Source: Frankiales bacterium
GTDB lineage: Bacteria; Actinomycetota; Actinomycetes; Mycobacteriales; SCTD01
Reading direction: 5' to 3'
Length of the DNA stretch: 19,748 bases
Assembly: GCA_025464795.1 (NCBI GenBank)
Contig: JAODNB010000371.1
Coordinates: forward strand, 1-19,748
The translations under genes and the position numbers were made by a program. Positions 1 to 6,500 of the stretch are shown one piece after another. The notes under the pieces are model-generated. The model saw only the letters and a list, made by a program, of their open reading frames with translations, was not told where the DNA came from and searched no databases. Numbering within the stretch: position 1 is the stretch's first letter; every line of letters begins with the position of its first letter.

Positions 1-415
1 ACCCCAGCACGTGGCGTGAGACCGCTGTCCGGGACCGCCGGAGCACGAGGACTCCGACGAGAGAGGTCCGGCCGCGATCGAGCGGCACGGCCACTTCGAC
101 GTCGTGCGGTTCGATGTACATGTCGAAACCCCACAGGGCGGCAGCCGTCCGGCGAGCGGCCATGCAGTCCTTTCCCAAGGACAGCAGGACGGAGCGCACC
201 CAGGCGAGATAGCCCTTGTCGATCACACCTCCGGAGAGCAGGTGCGTTGCGACCTCCGGCAGTGCGGCCGGCGAGTAGACACCCCTGTGCGTCCGCACGA
301 GCACCGCGTCGCGGACAGCCTTCGCGACAGCGTGCCGATTGACTCCTGCTGTCTTCAGCTGAGCCAGTGTCGCCAGTCCTTGGCGACTCGGCGGGCAGAC
401 GACGGCGAGCTCCAT
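1..415 (-). CDS. AbiEi-type antitoxin-domain protein, 5' part only
   Basis: The minus-strand frame from ATG at 415 stays open to the left edge, giving 138 residues with the C-terminus missing. The N-terminus (about residues 8-55) looks like the winged-helix domain of AbiEi-family antitoxin proteins: an RQGLATLAQLKTAGV helix-turn-helix start, then the typical VRTHRGVYSPAALP end with its RGVY turn. The following part (ARRTAAALWGFDM, then HDVEVAVP) fits the middle of the family. Many free-standing actinobacterial members carry a C-terminal DUF559/Vsr-like nuclease fold; whether this one does lies outside the window. GGAGG sits only one base before the ATG, too close for a standard ribosome site, so the start is uncertain; an in-frame GTG at 487 is the other option but gives an unlikely N-terminus. 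No AbiEii toxin gene is seen on the visible side. Codon use (AAT, ACA, GCA, GGA) is less G/C-biased than in the neighbours, which suggests recent acquisition. Confidence 0.72.
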   Translation of the reverse strand, partial: MELAVVCPPSRQGLATLAQLKTAGVNRHAVAKAVRDAVLVRTHRGVYSPAALPEVATHLLSGGVIDKGYLAWVRSVLLSLGKDCMAARRTAAALWGFDMYIEPHDVEVAVPLDRGRTSLVGVLVLRRSRTAVSRHVLG

Positions 416-571
416 GCCTCCGATTCTGAAGCCCCGACCACCCTGCGAACGCGGCCTGTCGTGATCTGTGGATGGGCTCGAGAACACACAACTGCGGCGT
501 GGCGCGGGGCGACGACACAAAGGCCAAAGCGCATGAGGAACAAGTCCTGTGCTTCTAAGCCGAACGAGCGC

Positions 572-1537
572 CTACAGGGAGTCGCCGACGATCAGGGGCT
601 CGTTCTCGAGGGTGATGCCGAACCGCTGCTGCACGCCTGACCGGACCTCCCGCGCGCAGGCGAGGACGTCTGCGGCCGTGGCGCCGCCCCGGTTGACCAC
701 CGCCAACGTGTGCTTCGTCGACAGCCCGGCCGGGCCGCTGCCCCAGCCCTTCGGGAAGCCGCTCTGCTCGATCAGCCAGGCCTCACTGACCTTGACGCGA
801 CCTGACGGATCCGGCCAGGAGGGTGCACCGGCCGGTGCCTCGCGAACGAGCGGGTTGGTGAAGAACGAGCCGACGGACACGCTGTCGGGGTCGTCCGGGG
901 ACAGCACCATCCCCTTGCCGGCGCGCAGCTCGAGCACTGCGGCGCGCACCTCGTCGGCAGGCGCGGAGGACCCCAGCGGGACGTCGAGCAGCCCGGCGAG
1001 CTCGGCGTAGCGCACCGGAGCGGACTGCGTGCCCCGGACCAGGTCGAACGTGACGGCCAGGACCACCCAGCGGCGTACGGCCTTGAACGCACTGGTCCGG
1101 TAGGAGAAACCGCAGTCCGCAGCGGTCAGCTCCGCGACTGTTCTCGCTACCCGGTCGTAGGCGCGCACCGACCTGATGCAGCCTGCGACCTCAGCACCGT
1201 AGGCGCCGATGTTCTGGATCGGGGAGGCACCGACTGTCCCCGGTATGCCCGAGAGCGCCTCGAGCCCGACGTAGCCCTCGGCCAAGGAGGCCGCGACGAA
1301 GGCGTCCCAGTCCTCACCCGCCTGGACGGTCAGCTTCTGCAACCCGCGGTTGCGGACCAGCACCACCTGGGGCACGCCGTCGTCGGGCAGGACGACGTTG
1401 GAGCCGCCCCCCAGCACAAGGGCGTCCGGCGCCTCCCGAACGGCCTCGACCAGGGCCGCTTCGGTCGTGCACTCCCACAGCTCCTCAGCCGGTCCGCCGA
1501 CCCGCAGCGTCGTGAGCGGCGCGAGTGGAGTGGGCAT
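572..1537 (-). CDS. murB: UDP-N-acetylmuramate dehydrogenase (MurB)
   Basis: This cytoplasmic FAD enzyme reduces UDP-GlcNAc-enolpyruvate to UDP-MurNAc with NADPH, the second committed step of peptidoglycan precursor synthesis. At 321 residues it is a normal length. The FAD-binding half shows LGGGSNVV (42-49) and GLEALSGIPGTVGASPIQ (91-108), followed by NIGAYGAEV. SYRTSAFK (145-152) supplies the conserved catalytic-site Arg147. SVGSFFTNP (221-229) carries the proton-donor Ser224, and LENEP (310-314) carries Glu313. The 40-nt gap behind the upstream M23 peptidase gene suggests co-transcription of two cell-wall genes. The ATG at 1537 has GAGG only 2 nt upstream, a weak spacing, but MPTPLAPLTTLRVGG aligns with usual MurB N-termini and nothing better lies upstream. 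Confidence 0.96.
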   Translation of the reverse strand: MPTPLAPLTTLRVGGPAEELWECTTEAALVEAVREAPDALVLGGGSNVVLPDDGVPQVVLVRNRGLQKLTVQAGEDWDAFVAASLAEGYVGLEALSGIPGTVGASPIQNIGAYGAEVAGCIRSVRAYDRVARTVAELTAADCGFSYRTSAFKAVRRWVVLAVTFDLVRGTQSAPVRYAELAGLLDVPLGSSAPADEVRAAVLELRAGKGMVLSPDDPDSVSVGSFFTNPLVREAPAGAPSWPDPSGRVKVSEAWLIEQSGFPKGWGSGPAGLSTKHTLAVVNRGGATAADVLACAREVRSGVQQRFGITLENEPLIVGDSL

Positions 1538-1577
1538 CGCCTCAGGCTAATGACCCGGTGCGGCAGGGCCACGCTGT

Positions 1578-2915
1578 CTAGCGGGAGCGCCACTGGTCGA
1601 CCGGTCCGCCCGCGACCTCGCCCTCGGGCAGTCCCGCGACGCTGGAGGCCGCCACGGACAGCCGGGGCTTGCCGGCGTAGCCGTACGCGTTCAGCTCGCG
1701 GGTGTCCCAGACCCTCCGGACGACGCCTCCCGAGAGCACCGCGACGCCCTTGCCCGGGATCAGGGCCAGAGTGCCGTCGCGGAAGCCCAGCGGGTCACCG
1801 ACGGACCACGGCAGCTCGAGGTCCGCGGCCACCGGGACGACGTCCTGCTGAGTCCAGCCGTAGGACGCCATGAGGGTCGGGTAGACGCTGTGAAGCTGAC
1901 CGTCCTGCCCGATCTCGAACGTTCCCGACGAGGTCCGGATCACCATGCCGCTCGTGAAGGGAAGCACCGGTGCGTCCATGACCTGAAGGCGGGCGAGATC
2001 GCTTGCGGGGACGGGGAAGACCGGCTCGTCGGCGTTCGGTGTGGCGAGGTAGCGGTGGGAGCCCAGCACCCGCCAGATGGCGCCGTCCTGGTCCTTCAGC
2101 AGTGCACCGTCGCGGGGCCACAGCGGCGCGAGGGTCAGGTACCGGGCGCTCTCGGCCGCAGTGACGTCGATCGCGTTGGCTCCGGACAGCCGGTTGGCCG
2201 AGAGGACGCCCGGGGTCACCAGCCTCTTCTGCAGGTTGCTGATGACGTACAGGTCCTTCTGCGGGGTGCGGATCAGGGTGCCGTCCGGGTGCGGGCCCGA
2301 CGCTGTGGGGGCGGCGATGTGCCGTGCCGCCTGCAGCGACGGGAAGGCGTTGTAGACGACGCCGCCCCAGCTGTATCCCTTGCGCAGCTCGAAGTGCAGG
2401 TGCGGCCCGGTGCTCTCGGCGTTTCCGGAGTCACCCCGCCAGGCGACGAGCTGGCCGGCGAGGACCCGGACACCGACGGCGATCCCCTTGGGGAACGCGT
2501 AGCTCGCTGTGCCCCGGCCGTCGTCCGTACCCGGGGTGTCGTTGTTGATGTGCAGGTACACGGCGCTCCAGCCCGCAGCCTTGCCGTGGTCGCAGGCGAG
2601 GACCAGGTAGTTGCCCTCGCCGACGGAGCTCTCGCGCTTCAAGGAGGCGACGGTGCCGTCGCAGGCCGCCACCAGCGGCGACATCTTCGGGCCCATGAGG
2701 TCCTGGCCCATGTGCTTGCGCGCGCAACCGGAACGGCAGGCGAGGTAGTTGTCGGAGTAGGACGTCGGCCCCAGCACCGGGAACAGGATCGGGACGACCG
2801 CACGGTCCATGGAGTAGGCCGTCCCTGTCGTGTCCACCAGGGTGGGCGACGCCGAGCTGGGCACGGCGAGGAACCCCAGCAGGAGGGCGGAGATCAGCAC
2901 GGAAACGCGACGCAT
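1578..2915 (-). CDS. Secreted M23 (LytM-type) peptidase with C-terminal repeats
   Basis: This is a predicted exported zinc endopeptidase of 445 residues that would cut peptidoglycan cross-links. Residues 1-23 form a signal peptide (MRR, hydrophobic LISALLLGFLAV, SSASA-like cleavage region). The LytM fold follows: KHMGQD supplies metal ligands His68 and Asp72, YLHINN supplies His122, and GPHLHFE supplies His172 and His174, so the full M23 set is present. Cys60 and Cys64, and Cys85 and Cys108, could form disulfides outside the cell. Residues 211-404 hold four divergent copies of a 54-58 residue unit beginning [DS]G-x-[LV]-[IL], perhaps a beta-rich cell-wall-binding region. The ATG at 2915 is preceded by GAGGAA at good spacing. 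That site lies inside a predicted leader hairpin (2920-2946). The gene diverges from helD and leads into murB. Confidence 0.93.
   Translation of the reverse strand: MRRVSVLISALLLGFLAVPSSASPTLVDTTGTAYSMDRAVVPILFPVLGPTSYSDNYLACRSGCARKHMGQDLMGPKMSPLVAACDGTVASLKRESSVGEGNYLVLACDHGKAAGWSAVYLHINNDTPGTDDGRGTASYAFPKGIAVGVRVLAGQLVAWRGDSGNAESTGPHLHFELRKGYSWGGVVYNAFPSLQAARHIAAPTASGPHPDGTLIRTPQKDLYVISNLQKRLVTPGVLSANRLSGANAIDVTAAESARYLTLAPLWPRDGALLKDQDGAIWRVLGSHRYLATPNADEPVFPVPASDLARLQVMDAPVLPFTSGMVIRTSSGTFEIGQDGQLHSVYPTLMASYGWTQQDVVPVAADLELPWSVGDPLGFRDGTLALIPGKGVAVLSGGVVRRVWDTRELNAYGYAGKPRLSVAASSVAGLPEGEVAGGPVDQWRSR
1704..2285 (-). repeat. Four tandem degenerate protein repeats in the M23 peptidase
   Basis: Residues 211, 269, 322 and 380 of the peptidase begin similar segments: DGTLIRTPQKDLYVI, DGALLKDQDGAIWRV, SGMVIRTSSGTFEI and DGTLALIPGKGVAVL. 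Each continues with a short hydrophobic strand and a basic residue (QKRLVTP, SHRYLATP, GQLHSVYP, VVRRVWD). The period is 58, 53-54 and 57-58 residues. Similarity is at protein level only, so the duplication is old. Function is unknown; a beta-sheet or propeller-like substrate-binding role is inferred. Confidence 0.7.
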
Positions 2916-2919
2916 GTCC

Positions 2920-2946
2920 GGTTCCTCGACCGGCGATCAAGGAACC
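2920..2946 (-). promoter_or_regulatory. Predicted leader hairpin covering the M23 ribosome binding site
   Basis: In the peptidase mRNA (minus strand) this 27-nt segment folds on itself. GGUUCCUUGAUC pairs with GGUCGAGGAACC across a GCC loop, giving 12 consecutive pairs of which two are G-U. The two G-U positions would be C/A mismatches in the plus-strand sense, so the long helix is available only to the peptidase transcript. The 3' arm holds GAGGAA, the ribosome binding site, and ends 4 nt before the ATG. At DNA level the outer 7 bp arms (GGTTCCT/AGGAACC, 13-bp spacer) could alternatively be a protein-binding palindrome in the divergent peptidase/helD region. Pairing was worked out by hand. 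Confidence 0.5.
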
Positions 2947-3023
2947 GCCGTCACCCGTTCGTGTGCACAGGGCAGACTGTGCGACCGGTTGCAGCACCTG
3001 CTGCCCGCGTTCATGGGAGAAGT

Positions 3024-5165
3024 GTGGCTGAGCTCGAGCACGAGATCGCGCGGGAGCAGGACGTCGTCGACAGGGCTCTCGCCCGGCTCGAGGTCCTGCG
3101 CGCCGAGGCGATCGTGCGCGAGCGGGCCTCGCTGCACGGCACCGGGACCGGGACCCCTCAGGCGATCTTCGAGCGAGATGTCCACGCTCTTGCCGCGGCT
3201 GCTCGCCGGGTCGACCTCGACGCCGCCGGCGAAGGGCTCGTCTTCGGCCGGCTGGACGTCCTGGAGGGCCCCGTGCTCCACATCGGGCGCCTGGGTCTGC
3301 GCACCGAGGACCAGGAGCCGATCGTCGTCGACTGGCGGGCGCCCGCCGCAGCGCCCTTCTACCGAGCCACCGCCGCCGACCCGCTGGGCGTGGTGAGGCG
3401 TCGCACCATCACCTGCCGCGGGCCCCGCGTGGTCGGGGTCGAGGACGAGCTGCTCGACCCGGCTGCGGACCTCGACGGGACCGTGGTGGGGGACGGCGCC
3501 TTCCTGGCGGCGGTCTCGCGCGAGCGCGGCCCGCAGATGCGCGACATCGTGGCCACCATCCAGCGCGAGCAGGACCTTGCCGTACGAGCTCCGGACGACG
3601 GCGCCCTGGTCGTGACGGGTGGGCCGGGTACGGGCAAGACCGCCGTGGCCCTGCACCGGGTCGCCTACCTCATGTACGCGAAGCGGGACTGGTACGGCCG
3701 CCGCGGGGTCCTCGTCGTCGGTCCGTCGCCGGTGTTCGTCGACTACATCGGCGCTGTCCTGCCGTCCCTCGGCGAGACGAGCGTCAGGCTGTCTGACCTC
3801 GGCGGTCTGCCCGCGCTCCCCCGCGGGCTCACCCCCGACGGCGACGACGACCCGGCGACCATCGCCGTGAAGGGCTCCGTCCGGATGGTGCAGCTGCTGA
3901 AGCGCACGATCCGGCACCTCGGCGGCGTGCAGCGGCTGCGGGACATGGAGCTCGTGCGCTGGGGACACACGATCACCGTCCCCGTCGAGGAGCTGCTCCG
4001 GCGCCGCACCCAGGTGGGGCGCTCCCCACGCAGCCACAACGCCGGGCGCACGGCCTACGTCGCTGCCCTCGTCGAGGTCGCCTGGCGCAGCTGGGAGCGA
4101 CGCCCCAACGCGGCGCCGCCAGAGCCCGGCGACCGGGAGGACTTCGGACGGTGGCTGCGGTCCGACCCCGAGTTCGTGCGGGAGGTCGACAAGGCCTGGC
4201 CGGTCCTCGAGCCGGTGCAGGTGATCGGCCTGCTCCGGTCGGGCTCCGTGCCACTGGCCAAGGTGGCGGGCGGCCTCTACTCCTCCGACGAGCAGAGGGT
4301 GCTCGCCCGCTCCTGGCCGTCGACGTCCTACTCCGCGGCGGACACCGCTCTGCTCGACGAGCTCGCAGCGCTGCTGGGTCCGCCGCCCGAGCCGGAGCCC
4401 GATCCCGACGACGCCTGGAGCGAGGAGGCAGAGCTCGAGGCGCTGGCCCAGGAGCACGGGGTCACGACCTTCGCCGACCGCAACCGCGGTTCGTCGCGGG
4501 TGCCCGCTCTCGAGGCCGACTACCGCACCTACGCGCACGTCGTGGTCGACGAGGCGCAGGACGTCACGCCCATGCAGTGGCGGATGCTCGGCCGGCGCGC
4601 CCGCGGCGCGACCTGGACCATCGTCGGCGACTGGGCGCAGTCTGCGTGGCCCGACGTGGAGGAGGTCCGGCGAGGCATGGACGAGGTGCTGGGCAAGTCG
4701 CGCGTGCGGTCCGCGGAGCTGTCGACGAACTACCGCACCAGCACGGAGATCGCGGATCTCGCGGCGCGGGTGCTGCATCGCATCGACCCGGCTGCGGTCG
4801 CTCCGGACGCGGTGCGCACCACGGGCATCGAGCCGGTCTGGACGGCGGTCGCCGACCCGGTGGCGCACGTGCAGGAGGAGGTGGCTGCCCTGCTCGCTGC
4901 GGTCTCCGGGACGGTCGGCGTCGTGGTGCCGCGCGCCCTCCGCGTGCCCGTGCGGGCACTGGTGAGCGACCCCCGCGTGGCCGTCGTCGACACCTGGCAG
5001 GTGAAGGGCCTGGAGTACGACGGCTGCCTCGTCATGTCACCGGAGACCATCGTGTCCGAGGCGCTGACCGAGAAGGCCGGCCTGCGGACGCTGTACGTCG
5101 CGCTGACCCGGGCCACGCAGCAGCTGCGCGTGCTGTCGACCCACGCCGAGAGCTGGCTGGACTAG
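3024..5165 (+). CDS. helD: HelD-like superfamily 1 helicase/ATPase
   Basis: Proteins of this family are UvrD-like ATPases that bind RNA polymerase and free stalled or inactive complexes; some actinobacterial members give rifampicin tolerance. The predicted product has 713 residues, typical for HelD. It opens with a charged, helical stretch (about 1-45), consistent with the HelD N-terminal coiled coil. Next come Walker A GGPGTGKT (199-206, Lys205), the Walker B/motif II box VVDEAQD (507-513), motif IV-like NYRT (569-572), KGLEYD (661-666) and YVALTRA (691-697). The acidic insertion around PEPEPDPDDAWSEE lies before motif II. I place the start at GTG 3024, behind GGGAGA; the frame is open far upstream but there it only mirrors the opposite-strand peptidase. 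No rifamycin-associated-element-like repeat is seen upstream. A generic UvrD-like helicase is the alternative name. Confidence 0.9.
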   Translation: MAELEHEIAREQDVVDRALARLEVLRAEAIVRERASLHGTGTGTPQAIFERDVHALAAAARRVDLDAAGEGLVFGRLDVLEGPVLHIGRLGLRTEDQEPIVVDWRAPAAAPFYRATAADPLGVVRRRTITCRGPRVVGVEDELLDPAADLDGTVVGDGAFLAAVSRERGPQMRDIVATIQREQDLAVRAPDDGALVVTGGPGTGKTAVALHRVAYLMYAKRDWYGRRGVLVVGPSPVFVDYIGAVLPSLGETSVRLSDLGGLPALPRGLTPDGDDDPATIAVKGSVRMVQLLKRTIRHLGGVQRLRDMELVRWGHTITVPVEELLRRRTQVGRSPRSHNAGRTAYVAALVEVAWRSWERRPNAAPPEPGDREDFGRWLRSDPEFVREVDKAWPVLEPVQVIGLLRSGSVPLAKVAGGLYSSDEQRVLARSWPSTSYSAADTALLDELAALLGPPPEPEPDPDDAWSEEAELEALAQEHGVTTFADRNRGSSRVPALEADYRTYAHVVVDEAQDVTPMQWRMLGRRARGATWTIVGDWAQSAWPDVEEVRRGMDEVLGKSRVRSAELSTNYRTSTEIADLAARVLHRIDPAAVAPDAVRTTGIEPVWTAVADPVAHVQEEVAALLAAVSGTVGVVVPRALRVPVRALVSDPRVAVVDTWQVKGLEYDGCLVMSPETIVSEALTEKAGLRTLYVALTRATQQLRVLSTHAESWLD

Positions 5166-5590
5166 CCGGCGACGGTCTCCTTCTTGTCCCACGCGGCACG
5201 GAAGGCGGCCTCGAGCGCGGGGTACTTGGCGAACAGCGGAGCCAGGTCCTCGTAGCCGAGGCGCAGGGCGCGGACGTCGGTCACCGTGATCACCGTCGCG
5301 TTCCGCCGCTTCTGCTCGACGAGGGCGGCCTCACCGACGAGCGCCCCGAGGTTGAGCGTGGCGATCACCTCGCTCTTGTGCCGTACCTCGGTGGACCCGT
5401 CGAGGAGCACGTAGCAGGAGTCGGCCGGGGTGTTCTCGGTCATGAGAGCCCAACCGGGCGGCAGGTGCACCACCCGGCCGGCACCGGCGAGCGCGTCCAG
5501 GGCCTTCGCGTCCACGCCGTCGAAGACCTCGAGCGCCTTGAGGTCCGCCGCGAGCGCCTTGCGGTCCTTGTCCTGCTTGTGGAACTGCAT
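5162..5590 (-). CDS. Free-standing cyclic nucleotide-binding domain protein
   Basis: The 142-residue product is essentially one CNB (CRP N-terminal-like) beta-barrel domain. Residues 22-60 give the usual entry (VFDGVDAKALDALA, then VVHLPPGWALM and the DSCYVLLDGS strand-turn). The phosphate-binding cassette VGEAALVEQKRRNATV keeps the Glu (87) and Arg (96) that contact the cyclic nucleotide ribose and phosphate, so ligand binding is plausible. There is no helix-turn-helix, kinase, cyclase or membrane segment, so the output must come through a partner. I prefer ATG 5590 (MQFHKQDKD), with AGGGG 7 nt upstream; an in-frame ATG at 5626 would add 12 poorly conserved-looking residues. Its TAG stop overlaps the TAG of the convergent helD gene in one CTAG. 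It lies 104 nt downstream of the transglutaminase-like gene. Confidence 0.88.
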   Translation of the reverse strand: MQFHKQDKDRKALAADLKALEVFDGVDAKALDALAGAGRVVHLPPGWALMTENTPADSCYVLLDGSTEVRHKSEVIATLNLGALVGEAALVEQKRRNATVITVTDVRALRLGYEDLAPLFAKYPALEAAFRAAWDKKETVAG

Positions 5591-5694
5591 CGCTTCGCCC
5601 CTGTTGTTCGGTACGGCCGACGCCATCGTCGTCCGTCAGAGCCTCCCGCGCTGCCCGCCCGCCGACAAGTCTGGCGCGGCAGGCGTGGTCGGGA

Positions 5695-6474
5695 TCACGC
5701 CAGGTGCGTGGGAGCGTTCGCCGGCAGGTCCCCGTCGGTGTAGGCCCAGACCTCGGTCCAGGTGAGGGTCGCGTTGCCGCCGGTCAGGGTGAGGAAAGCG
5801 GTGTCAGCGGCGTCCTGGCCGGTGGCGATGCGGAGCAGGGTCGGTGCGGGGGCCATCTTGGTGGCATCGAACACCTGCCAGAGGCCGTCGACGGCCACCT
5901 CCGCGACGGCGTGGAAGTCCATGGGGTACAGGCCCGGTGCGTAGGCACTCGCGAGCCGAGCAGGGATGTCGAGTGCCCGCAGCACGCAGATCACCAGGTG
6001 CGCGTAGTCCCGGCACACGCCCTCATTGGTGATGAGGGTGTCCATCGCGCTGTCCACCGGCCGGCTGCTGCCGTAGGTCAGCCGCTCGAACACCCAGTCC
6101 GTCACGCCTTCGGGCGTCGCGCTGCTGCCGAACTCCTTGTGCGCCCAGGGTGCGAGCTGGTCCGACGGGCAGTACCTGCTCGGCCTGAGCGCGACCATCG
6201 CCTCGAGCTCGCTGACGCGCCGCGGCGCCGGGACCGGCACGACCTCGACGTCGTAGCGGACGACGGCGCTTCCCGCGGGCAGCTGCACCACGTGCAGCCG
6301 CGTCCCGTGGTGGGCAGCCACCTCCCTCGGCTCGACCGTGACGCCGTCGACGGTGATCGACAGGGTCTCGGAAGCTGGGGCAGCCGCGACCGCGACGGCG
6401 AGGGTGGCGGTCGTCGGCTCGTCGACAGTGAGCTGGAGCAGGCAGCCCGCTGTCGTGACCGTTGGAGTGCGCAT
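5695..6474 (-). CDS. Transglutaminase-like (cysteine protease fold) protein
   Basis: The 259-residue product has an N-terminal beta-rich domain (about 1-85) and a transglutaminase-core domain. The catalytic triad is visible in order: Cys154 in EGVCRDYAH, His188 in MDFHAVAEV and Asp203 in VFDATKMAP. SYRY-like tips of other members correspond here to RPSRYCPSD (98-105), the usual segment before the core. Bacterial members are mostly predicted peptidases or amidases; the substrate is unknown. There is no signal peptide or membrane helix, so it is probably cytoplasmic. The ATG at 6474 starts 26 nt after the acdH stop, close enough for read-through from the leucine operon, though no functional link is evident. 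The ribosome site is weak. Confidence 0.9.
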   Translation of the reverse strand: MRTPTVTTAGCLLQLTVDEPTTATLAVAVAAAPASETLSITVDGVTVEPREVAAHHGTRLHVVQLPAGSAVVRYDVEVVPVPAPRRVSELEAMVALRPSRYCPSDQLAPWAHKEFGSSATPEGVTDWVFERLTYGSSRPVDSAMDTLITNEGVCRDYAHLVICVLRALDIPARLASAYAPGLYPMDFHAVAEVAVDGLWQVFDATKMAPAPTLLRIATGQDAADTAFLTLTGGNATLTWTEVWAYTDGDLPANAPTHLA

Positions 6475-6500
6475 GATCCAGTGTCAGGGATCGGGTGCTG

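Noticed and set aside
416..571. RNA gene or promoter between the left-edge gene and murB
   Set aside because: No tRNA-like arms or T-loop sequence on either strand, and no convincing -35/-10 pair.
1890..3023. Upstream extension of the helD frame as a 1091-residue protein
   Set aside because: The extension runs antisense through the M23 peptidase, is low-complexity Gly/Arg/Val-rich, and has no domain; GTG 3024 with GGGAGA begins the recognisable HelD sequence.
2937..4868. 643-residue open frame antisense to helD
   Set aside because: High-GC shadow rich in Arg, Gly, Pro and His, without motifs; the plus-strand frame has full helicase motifs.
5640..5694. GC-rich hairpin downstream of the transglutaminase-like gene as a terminator
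   Set aside because: The CTGCC/GGCAG arms are interrupted by mismatches and no T-run follows.
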